Positions 47,086 to 57,962 of a DNA stretch of 64,000 bases are shown piece after piece. A program made the position numbers and the translations under genes. Numbering within the stretch: the first letter of the stretch is position 1; each line of letters begins with the position of its first letter. A model generated the notes under the pieces. That model was not told the origin of the DNA. It searched no databases and saw only the letters and a program-made list of their open reading frames with translations. The DNA comes from Eledone cirrhosa. Its lineage: Eukaryota > Mollusca > Cephalopoda > Octopoda > Eledonidae. The stretch covers positions 184,631,903-184,695,902 of the forward strand of contig OZ024743.1 of assembly GCA_964016885.1 (NCBI GenBank), given 5' to 3'.

Positions 47086-47114
<29 letters not shown>

Positions 47115-47171
47115 GTATATATTTGTCGGGGAGAAGTGTGTACTTAACGATGATGGCGTACTTGCCATCAC
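44286..47171 (-). CDS. LINE ORF2: EEP endonuclease (partial), RT, PHD-type finger, C-terminal domain
   Basis: Open frame of 961 codons. The first 35 or so codons are translated microsatellite and flanking copy C sequence, not element protein. Domains in order: the C-terminal half of an exonuclease-endonuclease-phosphatase domain ('VTVISAYAPQSG', 'IIIAGDLNGHVG', 'SQVDYILTRRRD', 'SQHRLIISDL'); a linker; and the RT ('[18 protein letters not shown]', 'MQFGFVSGKSTTDALF', 'LAFVDLEKAFDRV', '[12 protein letters not shown]', 'LLYADDLTLIAES'). A C4HC3 PHD-type finger follows (about 44935-45060), then a C-terminal 'LRWYGHVMRM' and 'GRPRKTWDE'. The sequence resembles the RTE-related ORFs often annotated 'craniofacial development protein 2-like'. 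Probably recently active, but this copy lacks the endonuclease N-terminus. Confidence 0.85.
47082..47127. repeat. (TA)n tract between copies B and C
   Basis: About 45 bp of TA/TG repeat exactly at the truncation points of both copies. Confidence 0.85.
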
Positions 47172-49317
47172 TGACGCTGATAAGAAAGTAGCTTGGAAGT
47201 GTCACTACGAAAGGCTACTAAATGAGGAAAATAAATGGGAGAAAGACAGTCTCCCCCACATCGACCCAATAGAGGGACCAGCAGTGTTAGTCGAGGGTAG
47301 TATAATAAGTAAGGCAATCAAAGATATGAAGACGGGTAAGGCGGCTGGGCCTTCGGAAATAGTTGCTGAGATGCTGAAAGCATCTGGAATGGTGGGATAC
47401 ACCATGGTCACCTGAATAGTAAACCAAGTCATACAGAATGGGGTTGTTCCGAAGGACTGGCGTAGCAGCATCATCATTAACTGCTACAAGGGTAAAGGAG
47501 ACGCCCTAGATAGGAGTAACTATAGAGGCATTAAATTAATCGACCAGGTCATGAAGGTCACAGAAAAAGTAATAGCGCAACTAATCAGAGAGAGAATTGA
47601 TCTAGATGAAATGCAGTTCGGGTTTGTGTCAGGCAAAAGTACCACAGACGCTATTTTCATTGTACGACAACTACAGGAGAAGTACCTAGCTAAAAGTAAA
47701 CCCCTATACTTAGCTTTTGTCGACTTGGAGAAAGCCTTCGACAGAGTCCCTCGTTCCATTATCTGGTGGACTCTTAGAAAACTAGGTGTTGATGAATGGC
47801 TTGTGAGAGCTATACAAGCCATGTATAAAGAAACAGTCAGCAAGGTTAGAATTAACAACGAATATAGTGAAGAGTTTAGCGTAAAAGTTGGTGTTCCTCA
47901 GGGCTCCGTTCTTAGCCCCCTACTATTTATTATTGCCCTTCAGGCTATAACAGTGGAGTTCAAGACCGGCTGCCCTTGGGAACTCCTATACGCAGATGAT
48001 CTAACGCTCATAGCTGAATCAATGGCCGAACTAGAGAAAAAATTCCAAACATGGAAGCATGGCCTAGAATCAAATGGCCTTAAAATTAACCTGTCTAAGA
48101 CTAAAGTTCTAGTTTGTAGGAAGGAAAATAGGGCGCCGGTCCCATCTGGAAAATGGCCATACTCAGTGTGTAGGAAAGGAGTAGGTAGAAACTCCATTTT
48201 ATGTCCCAAATGCAAAGTATGGGTGCATAAAAGATGTAGTGGGATCACAGGTAAGCTAACTAAGAACATAGATTTTATATGTGGCCGGTGCTCTGGTGCA
48301 ATAAGTAGCAGCAAGTGCCCACAGAATACTAGCTCATTCCATTGCACAGATGGTTCTATAGAAATAGTGGACAGCTTCCGTTACCTGGGTGACAAAATTA
48401 GCAGTGGGAGAGGGTGCTCTGAAAGTACTGTAGCTAGAGTCAGAACAGGATGGAAAAAGTTCAGAGAGCTTATACCACTATTAGCTGCTAAAGGGTTCTC
48501 CCTAAAAATGAAAGGCAGGTTGTATGATGCCTGCATACGAACAGCAGTGTTGCATGGCAGTGAGACCTGGGCATTGTGTGCAGAGGATATACGCAGACTA
48601 GAGAGGAACGAAGCTTGCATGCTCCGCTGGATGTGTAACAGTAATATACGTGAACGGCAAAGCATAAACGAACTAAGGAAAAAATTAGAAATAAGAGGGA
48701 TCAGATGTTGTTTACTCGAGAGAAGGCTAAGTTGGTATGGACACGTGATGCGCATGAAAGTCGATAGCTGTATAACAAAGTGCAGGGCAATAAAGATAGA
48801 CGGTAGCCACGGAATAGGCAGACCTAGAAAAACCTGGGACGAGCTGATAAACTCCGACCTCACACACTTACACCTCTCCAAGACAATGTCACTGGACCGA
48901 GACCTTTGGCGGTACTCAGTAACAGAGAAGACCCGCCTTACCTAAGTACAAAGTGAAACCTACTACAGCCAGTAGGCACCTCTAACAAAATACACCCACC
49001 GTCCCACTACCCCCACCCCATCCACATCATCCCTTTCAATGTAAAGTTATGTTGGTACTACAACATCCAGCCCGAAACAAATGAGGTCGTGTAGGTGTCA
49101 CGACAAAAAAACACACAGTCCACGCTGTAATGTGGCCGTGTAGGTTACACGGTAAAAACCTCCCAGTCCACACTGTAAATGTGGTTGGTGTTAGGAAGAG
49201 CATCCAGCCGTAGAAAACCCGCCAGACAGTCCTATGCGAGCAAGACAACCACTCTTGCCTCAAGTGGGAAAACTCCCGTCCAAACCCATGCGAGCGTGGA
49301 ATATGGACGTTAAACGA

Positions 49318-49325
<8 letters not shown>
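47128..49325 (+). mobile_element. Young RTE-like LINE copy C (5'-truncated, one nonsense codon)
   Basis: Starts at 'VGEKCVLNDDGVLAITDADK' directly after the TA tract. A TGA at 47413-47415 stops the frame after 'GYTMVT'. The same frame is then open from 47416 through 'LLYADDLTLIAES', the PHD-type finger ('CSGITGKLTKNIDFICGRCS') and 'GRPRKTWDELINSD' to the stop at 48945. The tail (48946-49320) ends 'gttaaacgatga' followed by (TA)n. Confidence 0.9.
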
Positions 49326-49364
<39 letters not shown>

Positions 49365-49412
49365 TATATCATCGTTTAACGTCCATATTCCACGCTTGCA
49401 TGGAATATATAT
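49320..49412. repeat. (TA)n palindromic junction
   Basis: Copy C ends 'taaacgatga', a TA tract of about 40 bp follows, then 'tcatcgtttaacgtccatat' begins an inverted, very short tail piece (to about 49403). The result is a small perfect inverted repeat around the TA tract. Confidence 0.8.
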
Positions 49413-49420
49413 ATATGGAG

Positions 49421-49700
49421 ACACATGGCTTAGTGGTTAGAGCATTGGCCTTGCAATCGAAAGGTTGTGAGTTCAATTCTCAGACCGGGCGATGTGTTGT
49501 TTCCTTGAGCAAGACACTTTATTTCACATTGCTCCAGATTACTCAGCTGTAGAAATGAGATGATAGGGACTGGGGTCCCTATCATTCCACTGCAAAGTGG
49601 TCATGGAGGTGCCATGGCAAAAAAGCGACCTCATTTGTTTCAGACTGGATGTTGTGGTACCAACATAACTTCACATTTTAGGGGTGGTTGTTCTCTAACT
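49421..49700 (+). mobile_element. tRNA-derived SINE, second family, well preserved
   Basis: 'atggcttagtggttagagca', 'ttggccttgcaatcgaaagg' and B box 'gagttcaattctcagac' show a tRNA-like head. The body runs through 'gagcaagacactttatttca' and 'ggtccctatcattccactgc'. It joins directly to RTE tail sequence in the minus-strand sense, so its 3' boundary is unclear. It has no tRNA-like 3' half and is not a tRNA gene. Confidence 0.75.
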
Positions 49701-52135
49701 ACTGACTGTAGGTTTCGCTTTGTACTTAGGCAAGGCGGGTCTTCTGTATGACTGTGTAGCGCCAAAGATCTCGGTCCAGTGACATTGTCTTGGAGAGGTG
49801 TAAGTGTGTGAGGTCAGAATTTATCAAGTCGTCCCTGGTTTTTCTGGGTCTGCCTACTCCGTGGCTACCGTCTATTTTTATCGCCCTGCACTTTTTTATA
49901 CAGCTGTCGTCTTTCATGCGCATCACGTGACCGTACCAACGTAGTCTTCTCTCGAGTAAACAACATCTGATCCCTCTTATTTCTAATTTCTCCCTTAGTT
50001 CGTTTATGCTTTGCTGTACACATCCAGCAGAGCATGCAAGCTTCGTTTCTCTCCAGTCTGTGTATATCCTCTGCACACAATGCCCAGGTCTCACTGCCAT
50101 GTAACATTGCTGTTCGTATGCAGGCATCATACAGCCTGCCTTTCATTTTTAGAGATAATCCTTTAGCGGCTAATAGTGGTATAAGCTCTCTGAACTTATT
50201 CCATCCCGTTCTGACTCTAGCTACTGTACTTTCAGAGCACCCTCTCCCACTGCTGATTTTGTCACCCAGGTAACGGAAGGTGTCTACTATTTCTATAGTA
50301 CCATCTGTGCAATGGAATGAGCTAGCATTCTGTGGGCACTTGCTGCTACTTATTGCACCAGAGCACCGGCCACATATAAAATCTATATTCTTAGTTAGCT
50401 TACCTGTGACCCCACTACATCTTTTATGCACCTATACTTTGCATTTGGGACATAAAATGGAGTTTCTGCCTACTCCTTTCCTACACACTGAGCTTTGCCA
50501 TTTCCCAGATGGGATCGTGCCCTATTTTCCTTCCTACAAACTAGAACTTTAGTCTTAGACAAGTTAACTTTAAGGCCTTTTGATTCTAGGCCATGCTTCC
50601 ATGTTTGGAATTTCTTCTCTAGTTCAGCCATTGATTCAGCTATGAGAGTTAGATCATCTGCATATAGGAGTTCCCATGGGCAGCCGGTCTTGAACTCCTC
50701 TGTTATAGCCTGAAGGGCAATAATAAATAGTAGGGGGATAAGAACGGAGCCCTGACGAACACCAACTTTTACGCTAAACTCTTCACTATATTCGTTGTTA
50801 ATTCTAACCTTGCTGACTGTTTCTTTATACATGGCTTGTATAGCTCTCACAAGCCATTCATCAACACCTAGTTTTCTAAGCGCCCACCAGATATTGGAGC
50901 GGGGGACTCTGTCAAAGGCTTTCTCCAAGTCAACAAAAGCGAAGGGTTTACTTTTAGCTAGGTACTTCTCTTGTAGTTGTCGTACAATGAAAATAGCGTC
51001 TGTGGTACTTTTACCTGACACAAACCCGAACTGCATTTCATCTAGATCAATTCGTTCTCTGATTAGTTGCGCTATTACTTTTTCTGTGACCGTCATGACC
51101 TGGTCGATTAATTTAATGCCTCTATAGTTACCCCTATCAAGAGCATCTCCTTTACCCTTGTAGCAGTTAATGATGATGCTGCTATGCCAGTCCTTCGGAA
51201 CGGCCCCATTCTGTATGACTTGGTTTACTATCCGAGTGACCATAGTGTGTCCCACCGTTCCAGATGCTTTCAGCATTTCAGCAACTATTTCCGAAGGCCC
51301 GGCCCCCTTACCCGTCTTCATATCTTTGATTGCCTTACTTATTATACTACCTCCAACTCGCACTGCTGGTCCCTCTATTGGATCGATGTGGGGAAGACTG
51401 TTTTTCTCCCATTTATTCTCCTTATTTAGTAGCCTTTCATAGTGACACTTCCAAGCTACCTTCTTATCCGCGTCAGTGATGGCAAGTACGCCATCATCAT
51501 TAAGGACACACTTCTCCCCGACAATATCACGGTTTTCTTTGACACATTGCCTAGCAATCCTGAACACCTCACGATTTTGGTCCTCGCGTTGTAGAACATG
51601 CTTGAACTTTCTTTCCTCTGCTTCCCTTCTTGCGAAGTACACTCGTCTCCTAGCTTCCCTCCTGGCCACTTGATAGTCTTCTCTACTTCCCCCATCCCGC
51701 CATACTTTCCAAGCCTGCTTTTTGGCCTTAATTGACTCCTCCACCTTACTATTCCACCACCACCACGTTACTCTCCTCCTGCCTATAGGCCTGCTCCAGC
51801 CACAAACTTCATCTGCCGCCTTTAGCAGGTTAGCTTTCAGGAATTCCCACTGTTCCTCTATATTGTACAACTCTAATTGCTCTTCCTTACTGTCGAAAGC
51901 ATGAAGTAATATGCTTTTAAATTTATTACTGGCTGTGGGGTCCTTTAGCTTCCATACTTTTCTCATGAGGATAGTCCTCCTCTGTTGTCGAGTACGTCTT
52001 GTCCTGACTATGAGGTCGCTGACTATGAGTCTATGTTGGGAGGTGCATTCTTCACGGGGGAGGGATTTAGTGTTTACAACGGACAACGGACGTATAACGG
52101 TGAACATGATGATTCTATCACGTCTTCTGGTAAGG

Positions 52136-52140
<5 letters not shown>
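49700..52140 (-). mobile_element. Young RTE-like LINE copy D (frameshifted)
   Basis: Covers the EEP end ('HRLIVSDLIVRTRRTRQQ'), RT ('[18 protein letters not shown]', 'LLYADDLTLIAES'), PHD-type finger and C-terminus. Breaks: a frameshift at about 50440-50500 just before the finger, a small deletion with frameshift at about 50017 in the C-terminal region, and a 9-bp gap in the RT ('AKSKPFAFVDLEK'). A short insert of about 28 bp interrupts the endonuclease at about 52080-52108. The 5' end is truncated at the (TA)n tract 52136-52180. Non-functional. Confidence 0.88.
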
Positions 52141-52166
<26 letters not shown>

Positions 52167-52181
52167 GTATATATATATATA

Positions 52182-52862
52182 TTTGGGAGGGTCATGTTGC
52201 CAATAAGAAACACACACACCAGTTGCTTTCACTTCAATTTATTATATTAAATTTAGGAATTTATAAATTTCCGGTTGGTTGGTTCCACAACCAGGTGATT
52301 GTTTATATATTGTCAAAGTTCTTTTCGTCACACATTCTGTGACCTCTTCAGTGACTGGGGATTCTTTTCTTTGTTTTTGTGCCTCTCCTTTGTTCTGTCC
52401 TACGCCATCTTGTTTCTGTGTGTGTTGTGTGCTTAGTTTGCGCATGTGTTACATCCGGGTGTCTGTGTGTATTTATATTTGTTTATTTATTTGTTTATTT
52501 ACATGTTACTGGTTGGTTGTTTGTTCTATGTGTGTGTGTGTTTTCATTTTGTCCTTAATTGTAAGTTGTGATGTTGCTGTTCCGTTCATGTTTTCTATTT
52601 AATTTTGGTTGGAGTTCATTTATGTTTATTGCCTCTGTGATTTGTCTAAACATTGCGTCTTTTCTGTGTGTAGATTCTATTTTTATTTCTATGTTCTCTA
52701 ATTTACCCTTATGTTCTATTTTAGCATGTTGGTAGAGTAAAGATGATTCTTTACTATCTTGAAGGTCTCGCCAGTGTTCATTTATCAGTTCCCCTATACT
52801 ACGAGCTGTCTCACCTATGTACACTATATTCTTATCTCTACATTGTCCTTCAGTACACCATA
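52182..52862 (-). mobile_element. PLE 3' end with GIY-YIG endonuclease
   Basis: Open frame 52555-52869 reads 'CTEGQCRDKNIVYIGETARS', 'ELINEHWRDL' and 'LLYQHAKIEHKG', the GIY-YIG nuclease core and the Arg/Glu/His region typical of PLEs. Downstream on the minus strand to 52182 is a non-coding end that matches the arms of the foldback element at 22755-23075. The 5' part of the element is absent. Confidence 0.75.
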
Positions 52863-53050
52863 AAAACACTTATTAGCAATACATACCCTTTTCAAAGACC
52901 TCCCTGTATAGATAAGAAATGTATAATCTGTAAATTAAGCCCCCATATTAACTGTAAAACTAGAAAGGTAGTATATAGCATAAGATGTACTGAAGGACAA
53001 AAAACAATATACCATAAAATAACGGTAAATTACCGTAACATAAAAAATAT
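52863..53050 (+). mobile_element. PLE fragment upstream of GIY-YIG, inverted partner
   Basis: 'KKCIICKLSPHINCKTRKVV' and 'YSIRCTEGQ' show the Cys-rich lead-in to GIY-YIG. It faces away from the minus-strand piece, and both contain the same 'tgtactgaaggaca' segment. It decays into (TA)n at 53060. Confidence 0.65.
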
Positions 53051-53059
53051 ACAATATGA

Positions 53060-53084
53060 TATATATATATATATATATATCTCC

Positions 53085-53117
<33 letters not shown>

Positions 53118-53700
53118 TGTACACAGATTCATACATACATATACGGATATATATAAAGGATATGTGATAAAGTAATACAACAAGAATAATAGTAATAATA
53201 AAACGCATATATACTCCATATATAATCATCCGCACACATTCCTATGAGATGCACATAAACACATACATGTATGCACAAATACACATACACACACATAGAG
53301 GCCCACATATGCATGCACCCGCACCCACACATATATCTCTCTCTCTATATATATATACACACACACACATATATATACGCACACTTACCCACCCACACAC
53401 ACACACCTACTCATACGTGGCTATATGTACATACGCACACATACATAGACACATATATATATATATATATATATTCATATATACACACATATATACATAT
53501 ACACACATACACCCACATATGTACATACATGCACATGTCTGCACATACACGTGCGTATAAGCTCATGCACACACGCACCCATGCCCATACACACACCCCA
53601 GCACCCACCCACGTATATATATATATATACATACACATCTAGACACACACACACGTACATATACCCACGCACAGGTCCACACATAAAAACACGCTAATAT
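53060..53700. repeat. Cryptic CA/TA simple sequence
   Basis: About 640 bp of mixed cacata/tatata repeats. Several open frames on both strands (His/Thr/Tyr-rich) are by-products. Confidence 0.85.
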
Positions 53701-53847
53701 AAGCACAATATGATAATAAAATAAAATAAATAAATAACTTTACAATATTTTAGGGTACATTAAAATCTGTATGTAGCTGCATAAATAGGTACAAGAAAAA
53801 GGGGTAAAATAAAAAAAACGGGTAAAAAGTAAAAAAAAACGGCGGCC

Positions 53848-53861
53848 GGGGGGGGGGGGGG
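53848..53861. repeat. Poly(G) tract, 14 bases
   Basis: A homopolymer G run after 'ggcggcc'. Confidence 0.8.
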
Positions 53862-53972
53862 TTTACAGGAGAAGGTGCGTGTGTCCATGTGATATACTAC
53901 ACACAGGTATTATGAGATGCAAACTTGTGTCCGTGTATAGAACAGGTAACAGTAACAGAACAATAATAGAAC

Positions 53973-54168
53973 AATAATTGTTTCTACTTTTGGCACAAGG
54001 CCAGCAATTACCCAGTACATTACTGGTACTTTATTTTATCGACCCCGTAAGGATGAAAGGCAAAGTTACCCTGGGCAAGATTTGAACTCAGACTGTAAAG
54101 GGACGTAACTATGCTAGAAAGCATGGCGTCCAACCCTCTACCGATACTGCCAATTCACCGCCCTTAAT
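53973..54168 (-). mobile_element. tRNA-derived SINE
   Basis: Complete minus-strand copy from the 'gtagaaacaattatt' end to 'gcggtgaattggcagtatcg'. Confidence 0.87.
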
Positions 54169-54239
54169 AATAGAACAATAATGATAGTAATAATCACTGT
54201 TTCAAAGTGGAAAAGGTGGAGAGTATATAGTCACGATTG

Positions 54240-55690
54240 ACGGGGTACACATTCAATGTGACGCCCGTTCCGGTCTCCATGGGGCATGGCACCGTGGCTG
54301 GGGTGTGCTGTTCTATATGTTTAGGGCACAGGACCGGGCGGCACTGGGCCCCGTGTCAGCCGGTCTCGGCCCATGCGGTGTATTTTCCAATGTTGTGCGT
54401 CCGGTCAAGTGCGAACCTGGTTTACATATGTTTGCCCCACGGGTCTGACACGTCAGATCCCCTAATCCCGTTGGGCCAATCGGGTCTGTGCGTACTCATT
54501 CCCATGCCCACTGCCTGCGTCACCCGGTGGATTCCATGCTGCAAATGTGCATCTTCTCTGGTGTCTGCATGTCATGATAATTTCACACTTCAGGTTGACG
54601 GCGTCATCCTTCAGTCTGACTATCTCCATGGCCTCGTGTAGGCACAATCGGCACTTTCTACTTCCAGCCGAATATGCCCTCACGTGGCAAACGATACTCT
54701 ATTCCAGGGTGTACGGAGTCCCGTGGTTTTTCAGGTCCCACACCAGGTCCGCTAACCTAGTGGAGTGCCTTTTGCTATGGTCCCTGAAGGAATTCGTGTG
54801 ATTATACATCCGCGATTTAAAGGTCGCGGATGTTGCGCCGATGTAGGTGCGATGCGTGTTTTGGGTTGTAAACACACACTTGTATATTACGTCTTTCATC
54901 AAGCATTTTCCCTGTAGGGGGCACCGTGTGCTCGCTCTACAGTTGCAAGTTCTGCTGTCAGTTCTTGTGCGTCCGATGTCCGGGCCTCGATCTGTTATGG
55001 CCCACTCAAGGTGTTGTTCTGCCGACACTGTTGTCTCCCCCATGCCACTATTTCCCTCTCGGTGTTGGACAATATCACCCTCTGCGGGTGCTCTGGTCGC
55101 CTCGGGGGTCAGGTTGTCATTTGAGGGCAGGTCCCTGGGTGGTTCTCCGCGCTCCGAAATACGGTCACTCTGTCGCCACGGTTGACGGCCAGTGTGCGCC
55201 ATCTTTACCGCGTTAGTTTTAGCCATGTAGTCGGCCATATTCGGCGCTGTGAAGAAGGAAAATTTCACCGTGTGGCGGTTGAAGATTTTGTGATACTTGT
55301 TCATCGGCGGAAAGCACTCATCTAGTGCTCGGAAGAAAAGTCCTGGCACGTTGGTGCGTAAATGTTTGGAGTAAGGCGCATTGAACCAGGTAACAGCCTT
55401 AGATCTGTTCCTACGTGTGCGTGGATTCTTATTGGTGTGTCCAGGGCTCGATGTCCGTCCAGTGCTCGGCCCAAAAACAATTTCGTCCCGTGTGTTGTCC
55501 CTGTCTATTTGCCCGCTACGTTCGTCGTGGTTATGCTCTACAGTTATAAAGTTACGTCGTTCTATGTGGTCATCTATACGTCTATTCCCCTTAGGTCTAT
55601 GTGATGCTGTTGTCGGTGCTGTAGCACTAGAACCAGGTTGGTCGTGCTCCGTGGCGTTTGCCCCGTTCCTATTTGTCGAAGTCCAGAGCT
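54240..55690 (-). pseudogene. PLE polyprotein C-terminal half, frameshifted
   Basis: Open 54699-55349 and extended upstream to about 55640: 'TWFNAPYSKHLRTNVPGLFF', 'RALDECFPPMNKYHKIFNRH', a variable linker, the Cys-rich 'CNCRASTRCPLQGKCLMKDV' and GIY-YIG 'TYIGATSATFKSRMYNHTNS'. After a frameshift at about 54690 the nuclease end continues in another frame (54462-54683: 'CRLCLHEAMEIVRLKDD'). Same family as 61902-63196 but GC-richer and diverged. The RT domain is not present. Confidence 0.8.
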
Positions 55691-55787
55691 CAAGCCGTTT
55701 CGACGGTCCAGAAATAGCCGTTGAAATGGCTTGAGCTCAAGCCATTTCGACGGCTATTTCTGGACTGTCGAAATGGCTTGAGCTCTG
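55684..55787. repeat. 104-bp near-perfect palindrome, no spacer
   Basis: Centred on GAGCTC at 55733-55738. The two 52-base arms pair with only three non-Watson-Crick positions, all G-T type. It contains 'gagctcaagcc' at both ends and the centre. It abuts the PLE piece and is followed by 'ctaagtattgagtact', also seen near 4325. Confidence 0.9.
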
Positions 55788-55888
55788 CCGTCGGGGTCAT
55801 ACATTTTCCTATTACCCACCCTACTACCCTAAGTATTGAGTACTCTGGTGCGTTATGGTCCATCTGGTTCCTTACCACAACTCCTTCG

Positions 55889-55890
<2 letters not shown>

Positions 55891-55943
<53 letters not shown>
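55891..55943. repeat. (TA)n microsatellite
   Basis: About 26 perfect TA units. Confidence 0.9.
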
Positions 55944-55946
<3 letters not shown>

Positions 55947-56134
55947 AAAGAGTGAAGAATAACATGGCCAACAGAACAAAAAAGTGTTTATTTACAGTAT
56001 TAACAATTGTTTCACTGATTAAGTTGTCTAAAAATTGCTGAACACTTGAAGTTGTGCACTCAATTTTAAATACGTTGTTAGCTTAACCAGATCATCAGAA
56101 AGGACTGTGAAAAATATACTCAGTGTTTACGAAT

Positions 56135-57115
56135 TCAAATTACAACATCATTAATAAAGAAAGAGAGAGAAAAAAAAGAGAGAAAAAAGAAAAAGATATA
56201 GAGAAAAAAGATAGAGTGAAAAAAGAAAGAAGAGAAAAGGATGAAGAAAAAAGATGTGCAGGTGAAGGAATGGCGGATACGGAAAGATCCGTTAGGGCCT
56301 GTAAGAGTGGTGAGGGTGGAAATAAAGGGACAAGTGTTGCAGCGGGAACGGGAACAAGGATGAGAGGCGAGTGGAGTCGTGGGAGAGGACGAAAAAGAAC
56401 TGTGAACCAGGAGGTCGCAAAGGTTTCGGGCGCGCTTAAAAGCAGTAATGGGTGGGTTTGGAAAAAAGCGAGAAGTGCCGGGGTCAGAAGAGAGGATGCG
56501 GAAGGAACGGATGATATGTCGCCAGAGTGGTAGGGTTATGGGGGTGGTAGGTGAGAGGGAAAGGAACACGGGTGTTGGAAGGGCGGGGGTGAGGTGAGAG
56601 GGCTGTGGTGCAGTGTTTCACGGGCGCGGGTGAGAGCAGCTTGGATCAAGGTGGCGGGAGGGGGGGATATCCACGCTGGATGAAACAGGAAGCTATGCTA
56701 GAGAGTCGACGAAGACGGAGGAATTGGGAATAGGATATGGAGTGTTTGGTGTGGGTTGGATGGGAGGAGGTGAAGTCGAGGTAAGATTGGGAGTCTATTG
56801 GTTTAATGTAGATGGAAGTAGAGAGGGTGTGGTGAGAGAGATTAATAGATAGAGAGATATCTAGAAAAGCAACAGAAGAATCGGAGACGGAGGCGGTGAA
56901 ATTGAGAGCAGGATGGAAAGATTGGACAAAAGAAAGGAAACATTCGAGCTGTTCTCGTGATAGAGAGGTGGCACCGATACAGTCGTCGATATAACGACCG
57001 TATAGCTCAGGAGTCGGTCCAGCGCACTGGGAGAAGATCTGGGCTTCGACGTAGTCAACAAACAAGTTGGCATAGTTGGACCCATTCTGTTCCCCATCTC
57101 TACCCCAGAGACGTA
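56135..57115 (-). pseudogene. PLE reverse transcriptase fragment with YIDD box
   Basis: Minus frame from about 57115: 'NYANLFVDYVEAQIF', 'ELYGRYIDDCIGATS', 'LNFTASVSDSSVAFLDISLS' and 'CFIQRGYP'. It continues in a second frame from 56569: 'HIIRSFRILSSDPGTSRFFP', 'AFKRARNLCDLLVHS' and 'CSRSRCNTCPFI'. This is the PLE RT palm/thumb and the Cys-rich linker. The motif before YIDD and the C-terminal GIY-YIG are lost, the latter into low-complexity sequence at about 56140-56240. 5'-truncated at a CA/TA repeat. Confidence 0.82.
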
Positions 57116-57485
57116 TGTATATGTACACATATACACACATACATATATACAAACACATATATATATACAAACACACATATATATATACAAACACACATAT
57201 ATATATATATATATACATACACACACACATATATATACACACATATACACACCCACACATATATATATATTAAGAAATCCATACAATTGCGTGTGTCTGC
57301 ATTATAGTCATCTCGAAGTTTATACAGGACTATATATACACAAATCTATTCAGATGAGTGAGTGTACGTAACTGTCAAAAATTAGTTTCACTTTTGAGAC
57401 CGGCCGTTTTGACGTATGCCATATATATATATATATATATATAATATATATATACATATATAATATATATATATATATATAAAAG
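57115..57485. repeat. Cryptic TA/CA repeats
   Basis: TA and CACATA repeats at 57115-57270 and a (TA)n cluster at 57421-57481. The Tyr/Ile/Cys-rich open frames here are artefacts. Confidence 0.85.
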
Positions 57486-57860
57486 TGTGTGCAGTTGAAG
57501 ATAGATGTGTGTATTGTTGTAGGTGTATGTATGTGTGTGTATGCACACATATATACATATGCATAATGTACCTTTTGATTTTCCATTGTAACTTTAATGT
57601 TGGTAAAGGTATAATTATATTATATTACATTATATTATATATGATTCCTGATCTATATAACCACCTTTGTCTAGCCCTAGGTTTTTTTGCTTTGGACTAT
57701 ATTTGTAATATGGTTCTTAATGTCACATACATCCTTAGTAATTTTCATTATATATTTTTATTATTTTTATTATATATTTTTGCAATACTTTAATATATGT
57801 ACACTCCATATTCTTCGGAGCTTCTGGCTTGTATCTGCCGTTATTACTTTTTGTTGTTTG

Positions 57861-57906
57861 AATTGCCCTGATGAGTCCTTAATAGGACGAAACATTGTCG
57901 GCTAAT
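57861..57906 (+). ncRNA. Hammerhead ribozyme motif (type I, PLE style)
   Basis: Core CTGATGAG at 57868-57875, stem II gtcc-ttaata-ggac (57875-57888), GAAAC at 57889-57893, a minimal stem III (AC-att-GT), then GTC at 57897-57899 as the cleavage triplet. Stem I can form between 'gcc' before the core and 'ggc' after the cleavage site, with weaker pairing outward. Very short stem III is typical of hammerheads in PLE terminal repeats. It lies 57 bp upstream of a plus-strand PLE piece. Confidence 0.82.
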
Positions 57907-57962
57907 AAAGACTTTTGATGTATTGAAGGCTTCTTTGTTTTACTCTCTTAATATATATATAT

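Noticed and set aside
53129..53684. Overlapping open frames rich in His, Thr, Cys, Val and Tyr
   Set aside because: Low-complexity CACATA/TATA sequence read in several frames, with no domain or codon bias.
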